A stretch of 64,000 nt of DNA, taken from contig JAFZNG010000005.1 in assembly GCA_017551025.1 (NCBI GenBank), forward strand, positions 1 to 64,000, in the 5' to 3' direction. Origin of the DNA: Paludibacteraceae bacterium. GTDB taxonomy: Bacteria > Bacteroidota > Bacteroidia > Bacteroidales > Paludibacteraceae. Shown piece by piece: positions 26,869-34,440 of this stretch (position 1 is its first letter; each line of letters begins with the position of its first letter). Under the pieces are notes generated by a model, which saw only the letters and a program-made list of their open reading frames with translations, ran no database searches and was not told where the DNA came from. The position numbers and the translations under genes were made by a program.

Positions 26869-27547
26869 GTTGCTCTACGAGCGCTGGGACACCCTGCGTA
26901 GCCGGCTTACGGATATGCGTGATGCGATCTCTGTAAGGACCGAACTCGGGCATGCCCGGATCTACAAACCATATTTTTGCCTCCGGCTTGGCGTACTGAA
27001 GTAAGGACGCAGCCGGATAGACATTCAGACTGGTGCCGACAACAATGAGTATGTCGGCCTGTGCTGCTATGGCGCATGCTTCGGAGAAATAGGGTACGCC
27101 CTCGCCGAAGAAGACGATGTACGGTCTTAGCAGACTTCCGTCGGGATGCCGGTCGCCGTAATGCTGTTCCCATCCCTCGAGCGGAACGGTGGCGACTTCG
27201 TCGATGGAGGAACGCAGTTTGGTGATTTCACCATGGAGGTGAACCACGTTGGTACTGCCGGCCCGTTCATGCAGGTCGTCGATGTTCTGTGTGATGACGC
27301 GGGTGTCGGGGAATACCTGTTGCAACTTAGCGATCGCTTGATGGGCAGCATTCGGTTTTGCGGCCAGCGCATCGCGGCGACGTGCGTTGTAGAAATCGAC
27401 GCACAATTGGGGATTACGTAGCCAGGCCTCGTGGGTGCAGACATCTTCGATGCGGTATTGCTCCCATAGTCCGTCTGCGTCTCTGAATGTGCCGAGTCCG
27501 CTTTCTGCACTAACGCCGGCACCGGTGAAAACAACAATCCGTTTCAT
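26846..27547 (-). CDS. SIR2 family NAD-dependent protein deacylase
   Basis: Removes acyl groups from protein lysines using NAD. The 233-residue protein has [15 protein letters not shown] near 9, [12 protein letters not shown] near 95, the catalytic His in VVHLHGEI near 112, and [13 protein letters not shown] near 187. The Tyr-x-x-Arg pair (FYNARRR near 53-59) is the hallmark of class III enzymes that prefer succinyl or malonyl groups (CobB/SIRT5). The zinc-binding Cys quartet seems to be missing, as in many class III members. ATG 27547 is chosen at the first strand ([11 protein letters not shown]). It is divergent from the RhuM gene. Confidence 0.9.
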   Translation of the reverse strand: MKRIVVFTGAGVSAESGLGTFRDADGLWEQYRIEDVCTHEAWLRNPQLCVDFYNARRRDALAAKPNAAHQAIAKLQQVFPDTRVITQNIDDLHERAGSTNVVHLHGEITKLRSSIDEVATVPLEGWEQHYGDRHPDGSLLRPYIVFFGEGVPYFSEACAIAAQADILIVVGTSLNVYPAASLLQYAKPEAKIWFVDPGMPEFGPYRDRITHIRKPATQGVPALVEQLIASEQP

Positions 27548-27567
27548 AGTATTCTGATTTTCCGCTG

Positions 27568-27599
27568 CAAAGTTACACAAAAATGCGCATATACGCAAG
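27568..27599 (-). promoter_or_regulatory. Sirtuin gene promoter
   Basis: Minus strand: CTTG (27596-27599), 20 bases, TAACTTTG (27568-27575). The -33 box differs by one base from consensus. Confidence 0.6.
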
Positions 27600-27625
27600 A
27601 AGAGATGTTATTTTTTGCATAAATT

Positions 27626-27657
27626 CTTGCAAATTTGAAAAATTTGTAGTACCTTTG
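27626..27657 (+). promoter_or_regulatory. rhuM-doc promoter
   Basis: CTTG 27626-27629, 20 bases, TACCTTTG 27650-27657. The region between it and the sirtuin promoter is AT-rich and holds no gene. Confidence 0.65.
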
Positions 27658-27697
27658 CAGCGGAAAATTTTGTAGAAGAGAAAAATTTAGGAGAGAG

Positions 27698-28705
27698 ATG
27701 AGCGAAGAGTTAAATAGAGGAGAGATAATCATCTACCGTGCGGAGGATAATACCGTGCAGTTGGATGTACGAATGGAGAATGAGACCGTGTGGCTGACAG
27801 CGTCACAAATGGCCGTGCTGTTTGGCCGTGATGTAAAAACCATACGTAAGCACATCAACAATGCATTACGTGAAGAGTTGGCAGGAGAGTTGGTAGGCGC
27901 AAATTTTGCGTCCACCAAGAAATATGGTCGTCGAGATGGCTTCTCACAAACCAAAGAAGTAATGTACTATAACCTGGAGATGGTGACTTCTGTTGGTTTT
28001 AGAGTGAAGAGCAATAGAGGCGTGCAATTCCGGAAATGGGCGAATAAAGTCCTGAAAGACTACCTTATCAAAGGCTTTGCCATCAATGATAAGATACGTC
28101 GAGAGCAGTTGTCGGACTTGAGGCAGTTGGTGCAGATTGTTGGACGGACGGTGCAGAGTAAGGCGATAGAGAGTTCAGATGAGACGCAAGCAATATTTAA
28201 TGTAGTAGTGGATTATGCGTACGCTTTGGATACGCTGGATAACTACGACTACGAGCGGCTGACCGTCAAAGAGACGACGCCGGATGCATGCTTCCGTGCA
28301 ACCTACGAGAACGCAATGCAGACGATAGGTGCGTTGCGGGAGAAATTTGGAGGGAGCACGTTGTTCGGGAACGAGAAAGATGATTCGTTCAAGAGTAGCA
28401 TAGGGCAGATCTATCAGACGTTTGGCGGTGCGGACTTGTATCCGAGTGTGGAAGAGAAAGCGGCGATGCTGCTGTACTTGGTTACGAAGAACCATTCGTT
28501 TTCGGATGGGAATAAGCGAATCGCGGCAACATTGTTCTTGTGGTTCCTAAATAACAATGGCATCTTGTATCGCGAGGACGGGACGAAGCGGATAGCCGAT
28601 AACACACTGGTGGCGTTGACGCTGATGATTGCTGAGAGCCGGACGGAGGAGAAAGATACGATGGTGAAAGTGGTAGTGAGTTTGATAAATCAGGAGAATA
28701 GGTAA
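27698..28705 (+). CDS. RhuM family protein with C-terminal Fic/Doc domain
   Basis: The 335-residue protein joins an N-terminal RhuM-type domain (residues about 1-190: VWLTASQMAVLFGRDVKTIRKH resembling a winged helix, GRRDGFSQTKEVMYYNLEM) to a Fic/Doc domain with the catalytic loop HSFSDGNKRIAA near residue 267. The Lys after Gly-Asn is as in Doc, a kinase of EF-Tu, rather than the Gly of AMP-transferring Fic enzymes, so kinase-like chemistry is possible. A Shine-Dalgarno-like GGAGAGAG lies five bases before ATG, unusual here. RhuM proteins are commonly carried on mobile or defence islands; a toxin role is inference. No antitoxin ORF is seen beside it. Confidence 0.85.
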   Translation: MSEELNRGEIIIYRAEDNTVQLDVRMENETVWLTASQMAVLFGRDVKTIRKHINNALREELAGELVGANFASTKKYGRRDGFSQTKEVMYYNLEMVTSVGFRVKSNRGVQFRKWANKVLKDYLIKGFAINDKIRREQLSDLRQLVQIVGRTVQSKAIESSDETQAIFNVVVDYAYALDTLDNYDYERLTVKETTPDACFRATYENAMQTIGALREKFGGSTLFGNEKDDSFKSSIGQIYQTFGGADLYPSVEEKAAMLLYLVTKNHSFSDGNKRIAATLFLWFLNNNGILYREDGTKRIADNTLVALTLMIAESRTEEKDTMVKVVVSLINQENR

Positions 28706-28713
28706 AAAGAAGG

Positions 28714-28740
28714 TGGCAAAGTTGACAAAGTGACAAAGTT
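28714..28740 (+). repeat. Short array around GACAAAGTT
   Basis: GGCAAAGTT, GACAAAGT, GACAAAGTT: three 8-9 base units right after the RhuM-Doc stop. Confidence 0.65.
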
Positions 28741-28809
28741 TTGGCAAGATATAAGAGATTGAAATAGAGTAGGTTAAAAGGGAGTTTGCCACTTTGCCAT
28801 TGGAAACAG

Positions 28810-28865
28810 AAAGTGTCAAAGTGTCAAAGTGCCACAGGAAAGTCTCAAAGTCCCAAAGTCTCACT
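28810..28865 (+). repeat. 8-base array around GTCTCAAA
   Basis: Units GTGTCAAA, GTGTCAAA, then GTGCCACAGGAAA, GTCTCAAA, GTCCCAAA, GTCTCACT, in an 8-base rhythm broken once by a longer unit. Confidence 0.75.
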
Positions 28866-29085
28866 GAGATTTTTGAAAGGAGAGAGGGGTTTTGGGTGCT
28901 TGATGTAGGCTTGTTCTTAGGGTATTCCCTCGAATATTGTCTAGGATACCCACGAGAATGACAGGAAGTTGACAGGATATTGACCCGGGAATAGAAGGAA
29001 TCGGAGAAGAAAAATGTAAATGATGATTAATATTAATGGCGATTAACATTTTGTAAAAAAAAGAGAAAAATATAGGAGAGATACT

Positions 29086-29538
29086 ATGTATAACGGAAAA
29101 GTTGTTGTTTACACAAGTGGAACGTTTGATATGTTCCATAGTAATCACCTTAAGATGATTCGCTATGCCAGAGGGCTTGGCGATACATTGATTGTAGGTG
29201 TTTCCACGGATGAGTTGGTTGCTTCTTATAAGCGTCCTCCGATCATTCCATTTGAGGAACGTTTGGCAATTATAGAGGCATTAAAATATCCAGACATTGT
29301 GATTCCACAGCACACATTGGATCATACAGAGATTGTGAAAAAGCTGAATATTGATGTATTTGTGGTTGGTGATGACTGGACAGGAAAATATGATTATTTG
29401 CGTGATTTAGGAGTAACGGTCTTTTACTTTCCCTATGGGAAGGGTGTATCTACTACACAAATCAAGAAAGAGATTATTGCCAATTACGAAGAAATAAAAG
29501 GCAAGATAGATCACCAACCAAATCCTGATGTGAAATGA
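29086..29538 (+). CDS. Glycerol-3-phosphate cytidylyltransferase-like protein
   Basis: Would activate glycerol phosphate (or a related polyol phosphate) as CDP-glycerol for surface polymers. The 150-residue protein has the nucleotidyltransferase entry GTFDMFHSNHLKMIRYA near residue 12, DTLIVGVSTDEL near 32 and, near the end, YFPYGKGVSTTQIKKEI (the TSTT-like motif). The HxGH motif reads His-Ser-Asn-His, with Asn for Gly. Unlike the core genes it is AT-rich and has an AGGAG before ATG. It overlaps the following SDR gene by four bases. Confidence 0.85.
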   Translation: MYNGKVVVYTSGTFDMFHSNHLKMIRYARGLGDTLIVGVSTDELVASYKRPPIIPFEERLAIIEALKYPDIVIPQHTLDHTEIVKKLNIDVFVVGDDWTGKYDYLRDLGVTVFYFPYGKGVSTTQIKKEIIANYEEIKGKIDHQPNPDVK

Positions 29539-30254
29539 AAAATGCCATTGTAACAGGAGGCACGAAGGGTATCGGATTAGAGGTCGCTAAAATGTTATTG
29601 CGCGAAGGATATTTCGTGACAGTAACTTATGCGCATGACCACGAAGCTGTAGAAAATTGTCAAGCCGCATTACGCGCGGAAGGTGAGGCTTTTGAGATCA
29701 TCCGTGCAGACCAAAGCGACCCACAGGCTATAAAAGAGTTTGTGCAAGAGATGCGTAAAAAAGGGCATGTAGATTGTCTGGTGCTCAATGCCGGTACTAC
29801 GCATCGTGCAGGATTGTTAGGTACAAGCGATGAGGATTGGAATCGGGTGATGCAGGTAAATGTGAATGCTCCTATGGCAATGCTCCGCGACCTATATGAT
29901 GTGATTCCTTCCGGTTCTCGCATTGTGTTTATGGGCTCGATGATGGGCGTGTTGCCGCATAGTGTGTCATTGAGTTACGGTGTGACGAAAGCAGCAGTCA
30001 TCGCCTTGGCAAAGAATTTGGTGAAAGAGTTTGATGGAACAGAAACAACTGTTAATGTGATTGTTCCGGGCTTTGTGGAAACAGGGTGGCAGAAGAATAA
30101 ACCGGAAGAGATTCGTAATAATATATGTGCAAAGACGGCATTGAAGCGCTTTGCCAAACCGGAAGAGATTGCTGATGCGGTACGTTTTTGCCTTAATAAC
30201 GCGTTTTTGAACGGAAGTGTGATAGAAGTAAGTGGGGGGTATAATTATAGGTAG
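29535..30254 (+). CDS. Short-chain dehydrogenase/reductase
   Basis: The 239-residue protein is a classical SDR: TGGTKGIGLEVA near 8-19 for NAD(P), LNAGTTHRAG near 90, the catalytic Tyr-x3-Lys in YGVTKAA near 155 and a preceding Ser. Its four-base overlap with the cytidylyltransferase gene suggests coupled work on the same sugar or polyol, as in CDP-ribitol synthesis where a reductase and a cytidylyltransferase cooperate. The exact substrate is not visible. It resembles FabG-type 3-oxoacyl reductases in sequence, but context favours polymer synthesis. Confidence 0.8.
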   Translation: MKNAIVTGGTKGIGLEVAKMLLREGYFVTVTYAHDHEAVENCQAALRAEGEAFEIIRADQSDPQAIKEFVQEMRKKGHVDCLVLNAGTTHRAGLLGTSDEDWNRVMQVNVNAPMAMLRDLYDVIPSGSRIVFMGSMMGVLPHSVSLSYGVTKAAVIALAKNLVKEFDGTETTVNVIVPGFVETGWQKNKPEEIRNNICAKTALKRFAKPEEIADAVRFCLNNAFLNGSVIEVSGGYNYR

Positions 30255-30260
30255 TTATAG

Positions 30261-31448
30261 ATGAAAGTGATTAAGTTTATTACATATATCCTTTGTTACC
30301 TCTTTTATCCGCTATCTTATTTAGTGCCGAGGACAAAAGAGATACTTGTTTTCGGCTCATTCAAAGGAGCATTCAATGATAATAGCAAATATCTGTTCCT
30401 TTATGCAAATGAGAACAAGGCAAATATAAGGCCTATTTGGATATCTACGTGTCGGAAAACTGTCGCATATATTCGTCACTTAGGATTTGAAACATATTGG
30501 GTCGCATCTCCTCTTGGTTTTTGGTATGCTCTGCGTGGAAAATATTGGTTTGTAAATTCGTATACGTCAGATATACTATTTTGTCTGAGTGGAGGTGCAA
30601 AGATAATCAACCTATGGCATGGTCTTCCGTGGAAATGTATAGAGTTTGGCATAAAGAAAGGGACGTTGGCAAAGCGTTATTCACGTGAAGACAAATGGGA
30701 TGTATTCTTCCATCCTGCGTGTTTTATGCGTCCGGATTATGTGCTATCTGGAGGGGAAATGATAACAGGTATTTTTGCTTATTCTTTTAGAATAGACAAA
30801 TTATGCTGCTTACCATACGGGTATCCTCGGAACATTTTGCTTACCAAACCAAAGGAGAGTGTGCTAGCGCATATTGAGCGCTATGAATCAAATGCCACCG
30901 CGGCATTAACGAAGAAGATGGCACAATACAAATTAGTATATATATACATGCCCACATGGCGCGATTCACAAAAGGATCTCTTTGCGAAGGGTATAGATTT
31001 AGAGGCATTGAATAAGGAGATGCAAGAGCAAAAGGCTTTAGCAATCCTGAAACCACATCCAAATACAGCAAAGCCAGAGCATGCTGATTTTACAAATTTG
31101 GTTTTTATGGATAGTACTACGGACGTATATTCTATTTTGCCCCTTACAGATGTGCTAATTACAGATTACTCTTCTGTAATGTTTGATTATCCGCTGATGC
31201 ATGGTAAGGGTATGATTTTGTACCAATACGATTATGAAGAATACATAGCTGAACGCGAGTTTAATTTTCCGTTAGAAGGAAATATAATTGGACGAAAAGT
31301 GACATCATTCGATGAACTATGTGAGACAATAAGAAAGAAGAACTTTATTCTGTCTGAAAAAGAAAGAGAAGGATTTATCCGAAAATTTTGGGGCGAGACT
31401 ATGAAGTTGAATTCATGTGAAGAAATATTGAAGAAAGTTATATGCTGA
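30261..31448 (+). CDS. CDP-glycerol glycerophosphotransferase family protein
   Basis: Transfers polyol-phosphate units from a CDP-activated donor to a surface glycan. The 395-residue protein has an N-terminal hydrophobic patch (IKFITYILCYLFYPLSYLV), the NLWHGLPWKCIEFG motif near 117, YMPTWRDSQ near 230, ILKPHP near 258 and ITDYSSVMFDYPL near 294, all hallmarks of the TagB/TagF-type family. It follows the SDR gene by six bases and overlaps the next gene by seven. In a Gram-negative context it would decorate or build capsule or O-antigen; this is inferred. Confidence 0.87.
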   Translation: MKVIKFITYILCYLFYPLSYLVPRTKEILVFGSFKGAFNDNSKYLFLYANENKANIRPIWISTCRKTVAYIRHLGFETYWVASPLGFWYALRGKYWFVNSYTSDILFCLSGGAKIINLWHGLPWKCIEFGIKKGTLAKRYSREDKWDVFFHPACFMRPDYVLSGGEMITGIFAYSFRIDKLCCLPYGYPRNILLTKPKESVLAHIERYESNATAALTKKMAQYKLVYIYMPTWRDSQKDLFAKGIDLEALNKEMQEQKALAILKPHPNTAKPEHADFTNLVFMDSTTDVYSILPLTDVLITDYSSVMFDYPLMHGKGMILYQYDYEEYIAEREFNFPLEGNIIGRKVTSFDELCETIRKKNFILSEKEREGFIRKFWGETMKLNSCEEILKKVIC

Positions 31449-32344
31449 AACGTTTGCATCAAATAGGGTTGTTGCCGGCGTGGTATAAGCTGAAGAATCT
31501 GCTTGTGCCGGATAGTGAGGTGGTGAGTATTGTGTCCCGTAACGGTGCATATGAATATTTATTGCGGTATAAATATGCATGTCAGAAACAGAGAGAAACA
31601 GAAACCCTAAAGCCAATAAAAGAATCGAAGTACGTTTGGGTGTGTTGGTTTCAAGGAATAGAAAATGCGCCTCTTTTAGTGCAGCGATGTGTAGATAGTA
31701 TTAAACGAAATAATGCGGATAAAGAAACTATCCTATTGACGGAGAATAATATGGGGCAATATGTGGATTTTCCAGACTATATTCTACAAAAATATAGGGC
31801 AGGGAAAATGACACGCACACATTTTTCGGATATTCTTCGGCTACATCTTTTGAGTCGTTATGGAGGTGTTTGGATTGATAGTACAATACTTATGACAGAA
31901 CATTTGCCTAAGTATATTTTGGATAGTCCTTTGTTTATATACCAAACACCGAGTGTCATTGGGCACGTTTGCTGTGCAACTGGTTTTATGGCATCGTGTG
32001 CGCATCATCCAATCATTGAAGATACATTAGCTATTATTAACGAATATTGGAAATACGAAAATAAGTTGATTTCCTATAGTGTTATTCACCTGGCTATTAC
32101 GATGGCAGTTAATAGTAGCGAAGCGAATATGCGAATGTGGAAAGAGATGCCGTTGTATTATTATGCCGACTGTGAAAAATTGAGGATACAGCTTAATGCT
32201 CCATATGAAGCAACTACATGGCAAGAGATGTGTCAGATTTCCGCCATTCATAAGTTGACTTATAAGTTCGCTGAATATGGTATTGACATAAATAAGAAGG
32301 GCACATTCTATGATGTGTTAATCAATGCAAACAAAGATGGATGA
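31442..32344 (+). CDS. Capsular polysaccharide glycosyltransferase (GT32-like)
   Basis: The 300-residue protein resembles the capsular polysaccharide synthesis/GT32-like family: VWVCWFQGIENAPLLVQRCVDSI near 61, LTENNMGQYVDFPDYI near 100, and DILRLHLLSRYGGVWIDST near 138-156, where the Asp carries the metal-binding role of the DXD motif. It is AT-rich and lies between the CDP-glycerol transferase and an acyltransferase remnant. It probably adds a hexose or uronate to the surface glycan; donor and acceptor are unknown. Confidence 0.82.
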   Translation: MLKRLHQIGLLPAWYKLKNLLVPDSEVVSIVSRNGAYEYLLRYKYACQKQRETETLKPIKESKYVWVCWFQGIENAPLLVQRCVDSIKRNNADKETILLTENNMGQYVDFPDYILQKYRAGKMTRTHFSDILRLHLLSRYGGVWIDSTILMTEHLPKYILDSPLFIYQTPSVIGHVCCATGFMASCAHHPIIEDTLAIINEYWKYENKLISYSVIHLAITMAVNSSEANMRMWKEMPLYYYADCEKLRIQLNAPYEATTWQEMCQISAIHKLTYKFAEYGIDINKKGTFYDVLINANKDG

Positions 32345-32362
32345 AACAGAGAATTGCACACT

Positions 32363-32581
32363 ATGTTACCATGGATTGGACGTAATACGATGCCATTTCT
32401 ATGTACTCATGCCTTAGTGTATGAGGCTATGCACATATTGGTATATCCCCATTTTTCCATCTCTGCGCACTTAATGTTGTTTATTGACTGGATATGTATA
32501 TTTATAGTTTGTGGGGGACTTACTTTTATATATCAAAATAGGTATTTCTATTGGATTTTTGGAGAAAAGAAATCATGCTAA
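32363..32581 (+). pseudogene. Remnant of a membrane acyltransferase (C-terminal part)
   Basis: An open frame of 72 codons (from ATG 32363; a TTG at 32354 would add three) encodes WIGRNTMPFLCTHALV, then two hydrophobic helices. The start resembles the last helices of acyltransferase-3 family (OafA-like) proteins, which have about 330 residues; the N-terminal four-fifths are absent. It is AT-rich like the genes before it and overlaps the GT2 gene by seven bases. It is probably a non-functional leftover of a deleted gene. Confidence 0.6.
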
Positions 32582-33486
32582 CCGTAATCATTTGTACATA
32601 TAATCGGGCGAAGTATATCGGGGCTTTGTTGGAAAGCATTGCAGCCAATGATTTGGATAAGAAGGCGTACGAGGTAGTGCTCGTGGATAACAACTGCACG
32701 GATAATACGCGAGAGATATGCGAAGCTTTTGCATCGGCGCATAAAGATGTGCAGTTCCGCTACGCAGTAGAGCCCGAGCAGGGACTCTCTGCCGCGCGAA
32801 ATAAAGGTATCCGCGAGGCAAAAGGCGATCTAATCGTATATGTAGATGATGACGCACTAGTGGATCCGCATTACTTGCGTGATTACGTAGAATGGTTTGC
32901 TGCGCATCCTCAGACTATGGCATGCGGCGGACCGATCGAACCGCTCTACGAGACCGAAGAGCCAAAATGGATGACACCCTATACAAAAGCATTGCTCACG
33001 GCATGGATGAACTATGGTGATAAGGTGCGCGAATATCCGAAGGGCCGCTATCCCGGAGGTGGTAATGCCGCTTATCGCAAAGAGGTATTCGACAAAGTCG
33101 GATTGTTTAATACAGCGCTTGGTCGTAAAGGTGGTAACCTGATGGGCTCGGAGGAGAAAGATATATTCGATAAGATGCATGCACAAGGTATGCAGGTATT
33201 ATATCTACCGACGCCTATTTTGCACCATTGTATTCCTCAAACTAAACTCGAGAAAGATTATTTTGACCGTTTGACACTCCAAATAGGTATTAGCGAGCGG
33301 CAACGTACACTAGCGATAGGTAAGGCGAAATACTTCAAACGACTATTCTCGGAATTCATCAAATGGTGCGGCACGCTCGCACTAATGGGGCTATATACAA
33401 TTAGTTTCCACCCCATGAAAGGATGGAAACTAATTCTATTCCGTCGTAACGTAACACGCGGTTTACTCGGCCTTGCTCGGCAATAG
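32575..33486 (+). CDS. Family 2 glycosyltransferase
   Basis: The 303-residue GT2 protein starts with MLTVIICTYNRAKYIGALL, has DNNCTDNT near 40, YVDDDALVDP near 88-97 (the DXD metal site), GGGNAAYRKEVF near 163 and a C-terminal hydrophobic segment around residues 270-285. It adds a sugar to a surface glycan. Base composition returns to that of the core genes, so it may predate the AT-rich cassette. I chose ATG 32575; a frame from 32551 adds eight residues. Its 3' end overlaps the convergent YfhO gene by 24 bases. Confidence 0.88.
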   Translation: MLTVIICTYNRAKYIGALLESIAANDLDKKAYEVVLVDNNCTDNTREICEAFASAHKDVQFRYAVEPEQGLSAARNKGIREAKGDLIVYVDDDALVDPHYLRDYVEWFAAHPQTMACGGPIEPLYETEEPKWMTPYTKALLTAWMNYGDKVREYPKGRYPGGGNAAYRKEVFDKVGLFNTALGRKGGNLMGSEEKDIFDKMHAQGMQVLYLPTPILHHCIPQTKLEKDYFDRLTLQIGISERQRTLAIGKAKYFKRLFSEFIKWCGTLALMGLYTISFHPMKGWKLILFRRNVTRGLLGLARQ

Positions 33487-34440
33487 TCGACACCAAAGCG
33501 GCCACGTTATCGAGCCGAGTGCGATGAGTAACAGGAGTATGGCGCATGCCATGCTCCATTTGTCTATTGTCAATGCGCCCGGCACAAATTCCATGCGGAT
33601 GGTATGTTCGCCTGCCGGAATAACAGCTGCTCGGAGAATATAGTCGGCACGGCCGATAGAAGCCTCCTGGTCATCGATATACAAGTGCCATCCTTCCGGG
33701 AAGTATACCTCGGAGAAGACAGCGACACGATTGCTGGCGCAGTTAGAAGTGTATTGAAGTTTATTGGGTTTATACTCGGTCAATTCAATCCGATCGGTAC
33801 TATCCGGCTTAGTGTCGCACGTTAGCACTTCGCGGAAACGCTCATCAGCCACAGCCGTCTTATGCAGGTCAACCGTGTTGAGTGCTGCACTTTCATCATC
33901 CGGCGTAGGCACAAATTGCACATTGTCTACAAACCATGCATTGCCCATAGCGTACGGGTTCTTGACAGGCATTGCTTCGCCGCTCTGGGTAGATACTATT
34001 GCATAGCGCATATTCAGCATATTCAGCACAGGGAAGTCGGCTCCCTGTTTCTCGTCCGGCATCGTAAAGCCGTTGGTGCGGAAGATGGTCTGGTAGAGCG
34101 GATTCATCTCCGGTACGATATGCGCCTCGATGAGATCTTGATAGCGACGCAGTTTGGCCGCATGATAACCTCCGATCGAGTGGAGACGATAGCTGGTACG
34201 CGAGTCGTTGAAGGTGCTGGTCGTGAGATTGAGTACACGATAGTCAAGCGTCGTATCTTGTAGAATCTCCTCTTCGTATGGCTGGATAGCGAAGTAGTTG
34301 TCGCTTTCGCGAGCGGAGACGAAGGCGTTGTCGCCGAAGAAACGCTTGTCAACGGGAAGCATGTCTAACAGTATTAATGCTGCCAAACCAGCATATAATA
34401 CTGTATTTGTGATTTGTGATTTGTGATTTGATTTTTCCAG
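33463..34440 (-). pseudogene. YfhO family membrane protein, C-terminal part (out of frame)
   Basis: About 326 codons without a stop encode the extracytoplasmic C-terminal domain of a YfhO-like protein: a transmembrane helix NTVLYAGLAALILLDMLPV, VDKRFFGDNAF, RVLNLTTSTFNDSRTSY, a beta-rich body, GWHLYIDDQEA and a final helix near residue 300. The frame is one base off from the N-terminal part at 34374-35999, and the switch coincides with three 7-base repeats at 34406-34426. As the sequence stands no full-length protein is made. One more repeat copy, or two fewer, would join the two parts. Confidence 0.8.

Larger units (their letters stand above)
28706..29085 (+). other. 380-base non-coding spacer with AAAGT-rich repeats
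   Basis: The stretch between the RhuM-Doc gene and tagD has no convincing ORF. The first half holds two short arrays (28714-28740 and 28810-28865), separated by a tract that includes GTTTGCCACTTTGCC, complementary to the first array. The second half has no clear promoter of the usual kind; the AT-rich end from about 29040 leads into a Shine-Dalgarno-like AGGAG before tagD. Confidence 0.6.

Noticed and set aside
27698-33486. Integrated prophage or insertion sequence around the RhuM-Doc gene and capsule cassette
   Set aside because: No transposase, integrase, terminal inverted repeats or phage structural genes were seen; xerD at 52377 is far away and looks like the housekeeping gene.
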